The notes beneath the pieces were generated by a model. The model was not told where the DNA came from and searched no databases. It saw only the letters and a list, made by a program, of their open reading frames with translations. 46,893 nt of DNA from Paracoccaceae bacterium (GTDB taxonomy: Bacteria; Pseudomonadota; Alphaproteobacteria; Rhodobacterales; Rhodobacteraceae). Position 1 is the stretch's first letter; each line of letters begins with the position of its first letter. The DNA is taken from NCBI GenBank assembly GCA_026709265.1, contig JAPOTI010000077.1, positions 1 to 46,893 on the forward strand, read 5' to 3'. Positions 9,867 through 19,056 of the stretch are shown here, one piece after another. A program made the translations under genes and the position numbers.

Positions 9867-12137
9867 ATGGAGCCGGAATATAACGGGCTCGAGGTTGCCG
9901 ACAGATCCCGTCGACTCCTCGATGGGCTGCTGGAGATTCTGGAAAGTATCGATGACGGCCAGGCACGGCTTGACAGGATTACCGACAGGATCACCACCAT
10001 CCTGGAAACTGATGTCTGTTCAGTCTACCTGCTCCGCACTGCAGACAGTTTGGAACTGTGCGCAACCCAGGGCCTGAATCCACAAGCTGTCCATGTCACG
10101 CGTATGCAAATGGGAGAGGGGCTCGTCGGGCGCGTGGCGCAGGAACTGATCCCCATCAATACAGCGAATGCACCCACTGAGCCGGGTTTCCGTTACATGC
10201 CGGAAACCGGCGAGGAAATGTATGCATCCTTTCTTGGGGTCCCCATTTTGCAGCGGGGGACACCTCTCGGCGTCCTCGTCGTGCAATCAAAGGAATCGCG
10301 CAGATTCTCTGAGGCCGAAACACAAATATTAAAGGTCGTCGCCAGCGCTCTTGCTGATATGACAGAGCTCGGCAAATTCGTAAGCGATCAGTACGCCATC
10401 TCGGCACCGCATACCCGACCGGCACAATTTCAAGGCAGCATTGGCCAGGAAGGGATCGCTGAAGGACAGGTCCTGCTGCACGAGTCACGGGTGGTTGTCG
10501 CCAATCCCATCACTGATGATCCGGAAAAGGAGATTCTGCGCCTCAGTAAGGCTTTGGAAAAACTGCGGGGGCAGGTCGACGAAATGACGGCAACATCAAC
10601 GCTCAATGCCACCGATGAGCAACGCGCAATCATTGAAACCTATCGGATGTTCGCCAATTCGCGCGGTTGGGTGCAGCGTATGGAAGCCAATATCCGCAGC
10701 GGTCTATCCGCCGAAGCGTCGGTTGAGAAAGAACAGTCTGACACCCGGACGCGGATGAGCCGTGCCGAGCCTTACCTGCGTGACCGCCTCCATGATCTTG
10801 ATGATCTGTCAATTCGCCTGCTGCGGCTGCTGACCGGACAGGCACGTCTTGATCGACAGAAAATTCCCAGGAACCCAATCCTCGTGGCCCGGCAAATCGG
10901 GACTGGCGAACTGATCGAATACGGGGCAAAACTGAAGGCCGTGGTACTTGAAGAAGGCTCTGTCGGATCGCATGCGGCAATTATTGCGCGGGCCAACGCG
11001 ATACCGCTGCTGGTCCATACCGAAGGGATCCTCAGCGAGGCGCTCAACGGCGACCCCATACTCGTCGACGGCGATTCAGGAACCGCATATCTTCGACCTT
11101 CCAAAAAGATCGCCGTCACCGTACGCAACAAGATTGCGCAACGCAAACAGCTGGAGTTGCGCTACCAGGGTTTGCGTGATCTTCCCGCGATTTCCCGGGA
11201 CGGTGTGACAATCAGCCTGAATATCAATGCCGGTCTTCTCCCACATCTTCCCAACTTTGCGCGTTCGGGCGCTGACGGTGTTGGTCTGTTTCGCACCGAG
11301 TTGAAATTCCTTGCAACCAACCGCATGCCCCGGCGCGAGGAACTGGTCCAATATTACCGACTGGTGCTCGATTCTGCAAAAGGCTGTCCGGTCTGTTTTC
11401 GGACATTGGATATCGGTTCTGATAAACTGCTGCGCTACATGAAGCGCGACGAGGAACCCAATCCCGCAATGGGATGGCGGGCTATACGGGTTGGACTGGA
11501 TCGCCCCTATGTGCTCAAGATGCAGTTACAGGCCCTCGTTCGCGCGGCCAATGGGCGCCCATTGTCAGTCATGTTTCCACTGGTTGCCGAAACCAGCGAA
11601 TTTGAGCAGGCACGGACAATTTTTCTTGATGTCATCAGGAACGAGACAGCACGAAATCGAGCGATATCGAGCGATCTGAAAATTGGCGCGATGCTTGAGA
11701 CACCATCGCTTGCTTTTGCTCCGGATCGTTTTTTTCAGCAGGTTGACTATCTCTCCATCGGCGGTAATGATCTCCAGCAGTTCTTTTTCGCCGCGGATCG
11801 CCAGAATGAGTTGGTACGCCGACGCTATGGAACGCTGAATATCAGTTACCTGCGTTTTGTCCGGTTTATCGTTGAGCGTTGCGCAAAATTTGACGTCATG
11901 CTCAGCTATTGTGGCGAAGCTGCGGGGCGGCCGCTCGAGGCGGTCTGTCTTGCTGCCATCGGGTTGAGACAGCTTTCAATGCGTGCATCATCGGTCGGCA
12001 GCACCAAACATCTGATCAGACATTCGGACCTGTCGGCTGTTCGTGCTGCCATAGAAGCGGCAGAAACCGACGGCACCGAGGATCTTCGCACAAGACTGGC
12101 AAGCGAAATCGGCGTCGAGCATATTCTGACCCCCTGA
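9867..12137 (+). CDS. ptsP: Phosphoenolpyruvate-protein phosphotransferase of the nitrogen PTS (EI-Ntr)
   Basis: First enzyme of the regulatory PTS(Ntr): it takes phosphate from PEP and passes it to NPr, then EIIA-Ntr, which signals nitrogen and potassium status. The 756-residue protein has an N-terminal GAF domain (about 20-170), which senses glutamine in relatives, then the EI N-terminal region and swivelling domain with phospho-His369 in GSHAAIIARA, and a C-terminal PEP-binding TIM barrel with catalytic Cys682 in YCGEAAGRP. Length is normal. GAAGG precedes the ATG. It directly follows lysC (3-bp gap). NPr and EIIA-Ntr genes are not in the window. Confidence 0.95.
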   Translation: MEPEYNGLEVADRSRRLLDGLLEILESIDDGQARLDRITDRITTILETDVCSVYLLRTADSLELCATQGLNPQAVHVTRMQMGEGLVGRVAQELIPINTANAPTEPGFRYMPETGEEMYASFLGVPILQRGTPLGVLVVQSKESRRFSEAETQILKVVASALADMTELGKFVSDQYAISAPHTRPAQFQGSIGQEGIAEGQVLLHESRVVVANPITDDPEKEILRLSKALEKLRGQVDEMTATSTLNATDEQRAIIETYRMFANSRGWVQRMEANIRSGLSAEASVEKEQSDTRTRMSRAEPYLRDRLHDLDDLSIRLLRLLTGQARLDRQKIPRNPILVARQIGTGELIEYGAKLKAVVLEEGSVGSHAAIIARANAIPLLVHTEGILSEALNGDPILVDGDSGTAYLRPSKKIAVTVRNKIAQRKQLELRYQGLRDLPAISRDGVTISLNINAGLLPHLPNFARSGADGVGLFRTELKFLATNRMPRREELVQYYRLVLDSAKGCPVCFRTLDIGSDKLLRYMKRDEEPNPAMGWRAIRVGLDRPYVLKMQLQALVRAANGRPLSVMFPLVAETSEFEQARTIFLDVIRNETARNRAISSDLKIGAMLETPSLAFAPDRFFQQVDYLSIGGNDLQQFFFAADRQNELVRRRYGTLNISYLRFVRFIVERCAKFDVMLSYCGEAAGRPLEAVCLAAIGLRQLSMRASSVGSTKHLIRHSDLSAVRAAIEAAETDGTEDLRTRLASEIGVEHILTP

Positions 12138-12179
12138 TCGGCCCGCTGACATGTGCCTGCTGAACAGGGGAACATCTCA

Positions 12180-12677
12180 TCATTCCGCGGGCTGTTTCCA
12201 CTTTGAAACACGACCCGCAATTGCCTGTGTTGGTGTTTGCCCCAAGGATAAATACAGGACTCTCTGAGGGTCCGTGGGAAGTGGGAAATGTATATCCACA
12301 GCGACGGCAAAACCAAATCGGCGATAATAGGGCGCATCACCGACCAGGAGGACATGCTGCCATCCGTCCTGCTCTGCCCGCTGAAGTCCTGCACGCATCA
12401 GAATGCCTCCGAGACCCTCACCTTGCCGGGTCGGGTGGACAGCGATGGGTCCGAGGAGCAAACTGTCATGCACGCCCACTTTGACTGGCCAGAATCGAAT
12501 CGCGCCACAGAGGATGCCAAATTGGTCGTGTGCCACCGCTGACAGCGCCAGTAAGTGAGAAACTCCCGTGCGCAACCGGTAGGACGACAGGGCAAGCCTT
12601 TCAGTTCCAAACGCACTGTCGAGCAGCGCCTCCACTTCCCAACTGTCTTCAGGAGTTTCCTGGCGCAGCTTGAACAT
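12180..12677 (-). CDS. GNAT family N-acetyltransferase (YhbS-like)
   Basis: A single-domain GNAT of 165 residues from the ATG at 12677 (the frame extends 9 codons further). The acetyl-CoA loop is seen in RQGEGLGGILMRAGLQRA, followed by the late-strand motif VLLVGDAPYYRRFGF that marks the YhbS-type subgroup (COG3153). Such enzymes acetylate unknown small molecules or proteins. It converges with ptsP (42 bp between stops) and diverges from the flavin reductase gene at 12754. Family confident, substrate unknown. Confidence 0.85.
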   Translation of the reverse strand: MFKLRQETPEDSWEVEALLDSAFGTERLALSSYRLRTGVSHLLALSAVAHDQFGILCGAIRFWPVKVGVHDSLLLGPIAVHPTRQGEGLGGILMRAGLQRAEQDGWQHVLLVGDAPYYRRFGFAVAVDIHFPLPTDPQRVLYLSLGQTPTQAIAGRVSKWKQPAE

Positions 12678-12753
12678 CGACCACCATATTGCAATTTCAA
12701 GCAAAAAGCTCGTATCTCATGGCTTCCGGTTCAGCAAACAGTAATTCCAGTTC

Positions 12754-13356
12754 ATGTTCTATCGCCCTTCCGACGGCCACGGCCTTCCGCACAATCCCTT
12801 CAACGCGATCATTACCCCAAGGCCGATCGGCTGGATCTCCTCACGCGGCAGGTGCGGAGATAATTTGGCACCTTATTCGTTCTTCAACGCTGTCGCATAT
12901 GATCCTCCGCAGGTCATGTTCGCATCGACCGGGGAAAAGCCGGATCGCGTTTTTGGCAAAGACAGCACCGAGAATATACGCGAGACCGGCGTTTTCTGCG
13001 TCAATGTCGTGGAGACCGCCATGCGGGATCAGATGAATGTCTCATCGGGTCCTTTTGACGGAAGCGTCAGTGAGTTCAAACAGGCGGGAATTGAAAGTTG
13101 CGAATGTGAAACAATCTCTTGCCTGCGCGTAGCGCATGCGCCGGCCAATCTGGAATGCAAAATGACCCAAATGACTGAACTCGCAGGCTTGTACAATTAT
13201 GTTGTATTCGCCGAGGTTATCGGTGTCCATCTTCGCGACGATTGTCTATCCGATGGCCGTTTCGACATCCTGCGTTTTTCGCCTCTCGGGAGACTGGGTT
13301 ACCTCGATTATTGCTCGGTCACTTCCAGTTTCAGCATGGTCAGAAACACGGGCTGA
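12754..13356 (+). CDS. Flavin reductase domain protein
   Basis: A 200-residue protein of the FMN-binding flavin reductase-like family (DIM6/NTAB type). The N-terminus has PRPIGWISSRG, LAPYSFFNAVAYDPP (flavin-binding loop) and FCVNVVE, all standard blocks. These proteins reduce free flavin for partner monooxygenases or carry out other FMN chemistry. No monooxygenase is adjacent, so the partner is unknown. The spacing of 76 bp to the divergent GNAT leaves little room for promoters. No clear Shine-Dalgarno is present. Confidence 0.85.
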   Translation: MFYRPSDGHGLPHNPFNAIITPRPIGWISSRGRCGDNLAPYSFFNAVAYDPPQVMFASTGEKPDRVFGKDSTENIRETGVFCVNVVETAMRDQMNVSSGPFDGSVSEFKQAGIESCECETISCLRVAHAPANLECKMTQMTELAGLYNYVVFAEVIGVHLRDDCLSDGRFDILRFSPLGRLGYLDYCSVTSSFSMVRNTG

Positions 13357-13560
13357 TGTTGGCAATGTCACCTCTTGCATCTTTCAGACGTGATCACGGC
13401 CACGACAGCCTGTTGACCGATGCCCGATGTCGCAAGTGCCACGCGGTGTCCGTGCTGGCGTACGCAGCGAACGACACCAGGCTTGACCGCGTGTGTTCAC
13501 CCGGGCTTCCCCTCTCAGTCAGTCAAGAACAATTGACAGCGGTGGCATGAAAGCCGGGAT

Positions 13561-14445
13561 ATGAGCACAGAGAGAAGACAACTCGGATTTATCGGCGGAT
13601 CCGGAATCTATGAGCTTGAAGGGATGGAAGATGCGCGATGGGTGGCCGTCGACACACCTTGGGGAAAGCCTTCCGATGAAATTCTGATTGGCATACTGGA
13701 CGGTGTCAGTACCGCCTTTCTTCCGCGGCACGGGCGTGGACATGTCTACGCGCCGGGGACAGTTCCCTACCGGGCCAATATTGCGGCGTTAAAGATCCTG
13801 GGTGTTGCCAATATCGTGTCTCTGTCAGCATGTGGTTCACTTCGTGAAGATTTCGCACCAGGCGATTTCGTCTTCGTCGATCAGTTCATCGACCGGACTT
13901 TTACACGTGCCGGGAGTTTTTTTGATACAGGCTGCGTCGGACATGTCCCTTTTGCCCATCCGACCTGTCAAAGACTGCGGAAAGCCTGTCTGCGCGCGGC
14001 CCAATCATGTCATATTGTCGGTCACGACGGAGGAACCTATCTGGCGATGGAAGGACCACAATTTTCGACATTGGCCGAGTCGCGGATGTTTCGTCAGAAT
14101 TGGAACTGTGATGTCATCGGGATGACCAACATGCCGGAAGCCAAGCTCGCCCGCGAAGCTGAAATCTGTTACGCGACCGCAGCAATGGTGACTGATTATG
14201 ACAGCTGGCACCCTGAACATGGTGAGATTGATGTCAGCCAGGTGATGGCCACCCTTGCAGCCAACAGTGAAGCGGCCAGGTCATTGGTGCGGGCATTGGT
14301 TGCAGAGGAATTCACCGAAGAATCCCCCTGCCCTCATGGTTGCGACCGCTCCCTCGACACTGCGATCATCACATCGCACGAGATGCTGGACCCCGCACTG
14401 GCCGAAAGACTGCGTGTCATCGCGGGCCGGGTATTGCCCCATTGA
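13561..14445 (+). CDS. mtnP: S-methyl-5'-thioadenosine phosphorylase
   Basis: Phosphorolyses methylthioadenosine (a by-product of polyamine and quorum-signal synthesis) to adenine and methylthioribose-1-phosphate. The 294-residue product has the family start LGFIGGSGIYEL, the phosphate-site block LPRHGRGH, AMEGPQFST and the methionine-salvage motif IGMTNMPEAKLAREAE. The next gene, apt, recycles the adenine produced, with only a 12-bp gap, so the two form a salvage operon. A purine nucleoside phosphorylase assignment is less likely because of the NMPEA context and the apt partner. Confidence 0.93.
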   Translation: MSTERRQLGFIGGSGIYELEGMEDARWVAVDTPWGKPSDEILIGILDGVSTAFLPRHGRGHVYAPGTVPYRANIAALKILGVANIVSLSACGSLREDFAPGDFVFVDQFIDRTFTRAGSFFDTGCVGHVPFAHPTCQRLRKACLRAAQSCHIVGHDGGTYLAMEGPQFSTLAESRMFRQNWNCDVIGMTNMPEAKLAREAEICYATAAMVTDYDSWHPEHGEIDVSQVMATLAANSEAARSLVRALVAEEFTEESPCPHGCDRSLDTAIITSHEMLDPALAERLRVIAGRVLPH

Positions 14446-14457
14446 AAAGGTTATGAA

Positions 14458-15021
14458 TTGGTCAAGATGATGAAGACGGAACACGGCAACCCCAGTCAGA
14501 TCAAGGACTATATTCGGACCATCCCGGACTTTCCTCACCCGGGAATCATGTTCCGTGATGTCACGACTCTGCTTGCGGACCCACGCGGGTTGCGTATGGC
14601 TGTGGACCAGTTGCTGCACCCATGGAGCGGGGGAAGAATTGACAAGGTCGCGGCGCTGGAAGCTCGGGGGTTTGTCATCGGCGGAGCCGTTGCCCATCAG
14701 ACATCAGCTGGATTTGTATTGATCCGCAAGCAAGGAAAGTTGCCGGGACCGGTATTTTCCCAGGATTATGCGCTCGAATATGGCACTGGCGTCATGGAAA
14801 TCCATCAGGATGCGATCAGTGCAGGCGAGAAAGTGCTGCTGATTGATGATCTTCTGGCAACAGGCGGAACCGCGGTTGCCGGAATTCAACTGCTTGAGCG
14901 CCTGGGTGCAGTCATTGAGGGATGCGCCTTTATCATCGATCTTCCCGAACTGGGTGGGCGTACACGACTCGAACAGATGGGAATGCGGGTCCAGACCCTC
15001 TGTGAATTCTCCGGACAATAA
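14458..15021 (+). CDS. apt: Adenine phosphoribosyltransferase
   Basis: Converts adenine and PRPP to AMP in the cytoplasm. The protein (187 residues from the TTG at 14458) contains the Apt start block [25 protein letters not shown] and the PRPP loop [14 protein letters not shown]. Start choice is uncertain: AAAAGG at 14445-14450 sits 7 bases from TTG 14458, whereas the ATG codons at 14467 and 14470 are 16-19 bases away. It follows mtnP closely, which supplies its substrate. Some catalytic blocks are slightly variant, but the overall fold signature is clear. Confidence 0.93.
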   Translation: MVKMMKTEHGNPSQIKDYIRTIPDFPHPGIMFRDVTTLLADPRGLRMAVDQLLHPWSGGRIDKVAALEARGFVIGGAVAHQTSAGFVLIRKQGKLPGPVFSQDYALEYGTGVMEIHQDAISAGEKVLLIDDLLATGGTAVAGIQLLERLGAVIEGCAFIIDLPELGGRTRLEQMGMRVQTLCEFSGQ

Positions 15022-15103
15022 ACACGCCTGAGGCTGACCGCGACGAAGGAACAGGCGAGTGTCCTCTCACCACAATCGATCTCCGGACATGGCTGCGCGC
15101 ATC

Positions 15104-16612
15104 TCAGGGGCTTGTGCCTGCCGCTTGCCGTGGGCGATTTCCCGGCGCAAAACTCTGAAACCCTGCATGGAGTGCCGTCCAGCCTTCCTCCGCGGCAACA
15201 TCTGCAGCTGTCCTGCCGCAAAGATCACGCATCATGGCATCGCCGCCACCATTCAATTCATCCTGCACACCATCCAGATCACCGAGATATGCCCGCACAT
15301 GCAGCCGTGAGGCCGCGCGGAGCACGCAATAGTTGCGCAGCGACGGGATCGGACAATCGTAAAGGTCTTCTCCAGCATCTGCGGTCAGTTGCAAGAGACC
15401 GCGGCGCAGCATCTGATCGAACAGATCGGAAACGGGCAGCGAGTCCGCAAGCCAGGGTTGATCCTGCACGAATCGTGGATAGTCCTCATGGATCAATCTT
15501 CTGATCTCACTTTTCTTCATCGACCTCTCGACACGGTGGATGAGATGGGCAATCAATTCATCGCATTCCGACAAGGGGCCGGACAGCCGGGCGCTGTAAT
15601 AATCTGCCCGCAAATGTGCCGCGCGGCGGCGGATCGCCATCTCATCAATATGATCAAGATGACCGATCGCAGCATGTGCACCCCGTGCAATGGCAGGATC
15701 ACCTGTTCCCATCCGTTGATCGGCCTGCGTCACCAGTTGTTCAGCGATCGCACGGAGCGTATTGTGCACATGCATGGGCCAGCCATCTGACCAGTCAGCG
15801 ATCTTCTGCGTCCAACTGTCCGTATCGCCCTGCACACGATGATCGGCACAGAATGCCCGGGCTGACAGGGCCGCCTCATCTCCCGAGAGACACCCCAGCG
15901 TTATGATTGAATCGGCACTCAGGCGGGACAGTCCGGCGTCACTCAGCCGATCCCTGGCCGTGGCGAGGCCGACCAGCAGCGGCAGGATGGGCTGGCCATG
16001 GATACCAAGGTGAAGGTTCCTGAGTGCCGCACATTCTCGTGCATGCACGGAAGGATTGATAACCTGGATCTCATCGATAAACAGCACAACCGGACAGGGC
16101 AGTTCAAACTTGGAATGACCTTGTTTCTTGATCGTCGCACCCACCACATGCGCCATGACGGACGCGGCCACCTCCGCAACAGGGCCATCAATCGCCGCCG
16201 ACAGGGCCGCTGGCAGGGCGGCACCGGCACGGCGCAACAGGTCCACCGTCTTTTCCAGAACAAGCCTGAGACGGTCAGGAGAAAACTGGGCTTCGAGGGC
16301 CTTCCGGAGATCCATCGGATCGGCAAGGGTCTCAAGTGCAAGGGGCAGGACAATCCCACCCCCATGCTCATGCAGGTGGTCACCGACCTTGCGCGCAAGG
16401 GCTGTCTTCCCTGCACCCGGGGCGCCGGTAATCAACAGCGTCTGTCCTTCAGCCGGCATGATGCTGTGCCCTTCGAAAGCCTGCTGTGCGACGTCCTCAA
16501 TACGTCCGTGAATCAGGTGACGTTCGGCTACGCGACCGGCAAAGAACGGTGTGAGCTGACGGTCTGTCCATCGCGTAAACGACCGCAAACGCGCAATTTC
16601 GGGTCGTGTCAT
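15104..16612 (-). CDS. Orphan AAA/P-loop ATPase with ankyrin-like C-terminus
   Basis: A 502-residue predicted cytoplasmic ATPase. It has a Walker A motif GAPGAGKTAL (about 66-75) and a Walker B VVLFIDEIQ (near 176-184); the layout resembles the AAA_16/STAND-like ATPases. The segment DWSDGWPMHVHNTLRAIAEQL resembles the lid region of such ATPases, and the C-terminal half contains a likely winged-helix block ending DCPIPSLRNY. The last ~60 residues (YLGDLDGVQDEL, GRTAADVAAEEGWTALH) read like one or one and a half degenerate ankyrin repeats. ATG 16612 is chosen (GGGGCGAGA upstream); the frame extends 19 codons further. It stands alone, 347 bp from the FAD dehydrogenase gene and convergent with apt. 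Its function is unknown; a regulatory or defence role is speculation. Confidence 0.7.
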   Translation of the reverse strand: MTRPEIARLRSFTRWTDRQLTPFFAGRVAERHLIHGRIEDVAQQAFEGHSIMPAEGQTLLITGAPGAGKTALARKVGDHLHEHGGGIVLPLALETLADPMDLRKALEAQFSPDRLRLVLEKTVDLLRRAGAALPAALSAAIDGPVAEVAASVMAHVVGATIKKQGHSKFELPCPVVLFIDEIQVINPSVHARECAALRNLHLGIHGQPILPLLVGLATARDRLSDAGLSRLSADSIITLGCLSGDEAALSARAFCADHRVQGDTDSWTQKIADWSDGWPMHVHNTLRAIAEQLVTQADQRMGTGDPAIARGAHAAIGHLDHIDEMAIRRRAAHLRADYYSARLSGPLSECDELIAHLIHRVERSMKKSEIRRLIHEDYPRFVQDQPWLADSLPVSDLFDQMLRRGLLQLTADAGEDLYDCPIPSLRNYCVLRAASRLHVRAYLGDLDGVQDELNGGGDAMMRDLCGRTAADVAAEEGWTALHAGFQSFAPGNRPRQAAGTSP

Positions 16613-16959
16613 GGCAGTCTCGCCCCGTTCCTGACCCCGGAATGTAACGCAGCCACGCGCAAAACTCAAAAGAGTTTGCTCCCATCAGCGTCTCCGAAAT
16701 CGCCAAGACCACAGACATATCTACGGATTGTGTCGGGGGCTGGCACCCACAATTGCAACCCGAACAATCCCGACATGTCGATCTTCGCATTCAGTTTCCA
16801 ACGGGTTTCGCAATTCCTGCATGACCCCTGTCCGGCGCATGGCAGATACGGATTGGCGACAGTTGACCGCCGGAAACCCCGCAGTCATGGGTCAATTCTC
16901 GCATCACCCGGCGAACATGGCAGACCCATTGATGCGGTATGCGGTGGCTGCAATGGCGT
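16613..16959. other. Intergenic region upstream of the orphan ATPase gene
   Basis: About 350 bp between two minus-strand genes with no credible coding frame, repeat or terminator seen. The gap suggests that the ATPase gene has its own promoter. Confidence 0.4.
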
Positions 16960-18423
16960 TCAAGATCCGAACGGGTGGGTGAGAACCGCACCTGGATTCA
17001 GAATTCCGTGGGGGTCGAGGGCAGCCTTGATCGCTGCCATCGCACCCATATATGCCGAGTCACTGAATTGTTGCAGTTCCTCGGCCAGAACGCGTCCGGT
17101 GCCATGCTCGGCTGAAGTCGAGCCACCGAAACTGCGCACCGTTTCATAGACACAATGGCGCACCTGTTCCTGTAAACCTGCCAACTCGACGGCATTCACA
17201 CCGCGCGGCGGAAAGACATTATAATGCAGATTTCCATCACCAAGATGACCAAAACAGTTCACTCTGAATTCTCCGATCGCCGCCAGTGCGGCTTCACAAT
17301 CGGTCATGAAGTCCACCAGAGCGTCAAGGGGAAGAGAAATGTCATGCGATGCCACAGCACCAATGCGTCGATTGGCCGCTGGAATCGAGTCACGCAGCGA
17401 CCAGAGAGACTCGATCTGCGCCCCGGAAGAGGCGAAAATGGCATCACCAATGACCGACTCGCTGACCGCTTCCTCGAGCATATCGGTTACGCGTTCGGAT
17501 AACTCCATGTCACATTCCGAACCAATATCCACCAGAACCATCCAGTCCGGCAAAGGGTCAAACGGCGCATGAAAATCTGCATCCGTCTCCATGAGGAAAT
17601 CAATTCCAACACGGGATATCAGCTCGAAGGCCGAAAGAATCGAATCAAAACGCAAACGCGCCTTTTCCAGCAACCGCAATCCGGCTTCCGGGTGAGCAAG
17701 AGATGCCAGAAAGACCACGCGATCAGATGGGACAGAGACCAGCTTCAGGCAAGCGGCAGTCATGATCGCGAGTGTCCCTTCGGATCCAATCAACAGATCA
17801 CGCAAATCAAATCCACGATTGTCCTTGCACAGTCCACTCAATCCATTCCAGACACCCCCATCAGCAAACACGGCTTCAATCCCAAGGCACAAGTGACGCA
17901 TGTTGCCATAGCGAATGACATTTGAACCCCCTGCATTGGTGGCCAGGTTGCCACCGATTTGACAGCTTCCCTTGGATGCCAGCGAGAGTGGGAACACGCG
18001 TGCCTTGTCCGTCGCCACCGCCTGCACCTGCTGCAATGTGCAGCCGGCTTCTACCGTGACCAGGGTCGCAGACGGGTTGACCTCCCGAATTCGATTCAAA
18101 CGTTCCAACGAAAGAATGCACGGGCGGGGCAAATCATACGCCAATTGTCCCCCGACAAGCCCGGTCCCACCGCCAAATGGCACCAATGCGACCCGATGCT
18201 GATTGCAAAGAGAAGCAATTGCCGCAACTTGCGCGACACTCTTCGGTGCAACAACCAAACCCTCCTGTCCATTGCGTCGTTGCCGTGGATCTGTGCGGTA
18301 ACGTTCTTCGGAATCAAGGATCACAGATCCCGGTGCGGCGGACTTGATGTTATCAAGAAGCTCCGCACCCGCAGGATTCAACTGCATGTCGTTGGATGCA
18401 CCCTCATCAGCATCGGTAGCCAT
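16960..18423 (-). CDS. FAD-binding 2-hydroxyacid dehydrogenase (D-2-hydroxyglutarate/D-lactate type)
   Basis: A 487-residue flavoprotein of the VAO/PCMH family. The N-terminal FAD domain shows VALVPFGGGTGLVGGQ (about 80-95), the block GGNLATNAGGSNVIRYG, and DNRGFDLRDLLIGSEGTLAI. The C-terminal domain has the metal and substrate motif HLGDGNLHYNV and ends near the usual GILNPG. These enzymes oxidise D-2-hydroxyacids such as D-2-hydroxyglutarate or D-lactate and pass electrons to an electron carrier. D-2-hydroxyglutarate dehydrogenase is the closest resemblance, but GlcD-like or D-lactate enzymes cannot be excluded. It lies 33 bp after the GNAT gene in the same direction, probably in one transcript with the M16 peptidase and thrC. 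Confidence 0.85.
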   Translation of the reverse strand: MATDADEGASNDMQLNPAGAELLDNIKSAAPGSVILDSEERYRTDPRQRRNGQEGLVVAPKSVAQVAAIASLCNQHRVALVPFGGGTGLVGGQLAYDLPRPCILSLERLNRIREVNPSATLVTVEAGCTLQQVQAVATDKARVFPLSLASKGSCQIGGNLATNAGGSNVIRYGNMRHLCLGIEAVFADGGVWNGLSGLCKDNRGFDLRDLLIGSEGTLAIMTAACLKLVSVPSDRVVFLASLAHPEAGLRLLEKARLRFDSILSAFELISRVGIDFLMETDADFHAPFDPLPDWMVLVDIGSECDMELSERVTDMLEEAVSESVIGDAIFASSGAQIESLWSLRDSIPAANRRIGAVASHDISLPLDALVDFMTDCEAALAAIGEFRVNCFGHLGDGNLHYNVFPPRGVNAVELAGLQEQVRHCVYETVRSFGGSTSAEHGTGRVLAEELQQFSDSAYMGAMAAIKAALDPHGILNPGAVLTHPFGS

Positions 18424-18456
18424 AATGGATGTGATCGCATCATGTTGACCCGGTTT

Positions 18457-19056
18457 TCAATCTGCATCTGTGCGTCCGCGCCTGTCATGCCGGAGATTGG
18501 CGTACAAGACATGCGTTCTCCATCTTCCGGCAACTTCGAGATAGCTTTGCGCAACCCCTTCATACTTGAAACCGACATTTTCCAGAAGGCGCCGCGAAGG
18601 ATTGTTGTCGGGAACACATGCAGCTTCTATCCGGCTGATTCCGACCGTGGTAAAGGCATGATGGACAAGCGACTGGATCGCTTCCTTCATGTAACCCTGC
18701 CGGGTAAATCGTGCCCCCATCCAATAGCCAACTTTACCTGACTTCGAAGGACCAAACTCAATTTGATCGAGAGTGATGGCACCCAGAATCTCGTTATCTT
18801 CCCGCCGTTCCAGCAAGAATGACAATCCGGTCAATTGAATTGCGGCACTCTCTGCCCATTCAACCCGGGAAAAAAATGCGTCTCTCGTCAGATGATTATC
18901 AGCCCAGGCGGGCTCCCACGGCTCAAGAAAGGCGCGGCTTTCCAATCGCAGTTGTGACCATTTGGAATGGTCACCTGTTTCCGGCAGACGCAACCGCAAC
19001 CGTTGCGTGTTCAGCACCGGGATCTTGTTCTTGCGAAACCTCACGACTGGAGCCAC
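18457..19056 (-). CDS. GNAT acetyltransferase, RimJ/RimL type
   Basis: A 199-residue acetyltransferase of the RimJ/RimL group: LNTQRLRLRLPETGD at the start, GYWMGARFTRQGYMKEA for acetyl-CoA binding, and NNPSRRLLENVGFKYEGVA near the end. Members acetylate N-termini of ribosomal proteins or small molecules. It overlaps the 3' end of the M16 peptidase gene by 16 bp, implying coupling; this pairing with the peptidase is common in Alphaproteobacteria. The target is not known from sequence. Confidence 0.88.
   Translation of the reverse strand: MAPVVRFRKNKIPVLNTQRLRLRLPETGDHSKWSQLRLESRAFLEPWEPAWADNHLTRDAFFSRVEWAESAAIQLTGLSFLLERREDNEILGAITLDQIEFGPSKSGKVGYWMGARFTRQGYMKEAIQSLVHHAFTTVGISRIEAACVPDNNPSRRLLENVGFKYEGVAQSYLEVAGRWRTHVLYANLRHDRRGRTDAD

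Noticed and set aside
12131..12172. CCCCTG...CAGGGG stem between ptsP and GNAT as a bidirectional terminator
   Set aside because: The loop is about 30 bases and there is no T-run.
15027..15060. GCCTG...CAGGC inverted repeat after apt as a terminator
   Set aside because: Large loop of about 20 bases, an imperfect longer stem and no T-run on either strand.
15998..17149. A 383-codon open frame on the plus strand opposite the orphan ATPase gene
   Set aside because: It lies antisense over a gene with clear Walker motifs, extends past its start, and has no recognisable protein features.
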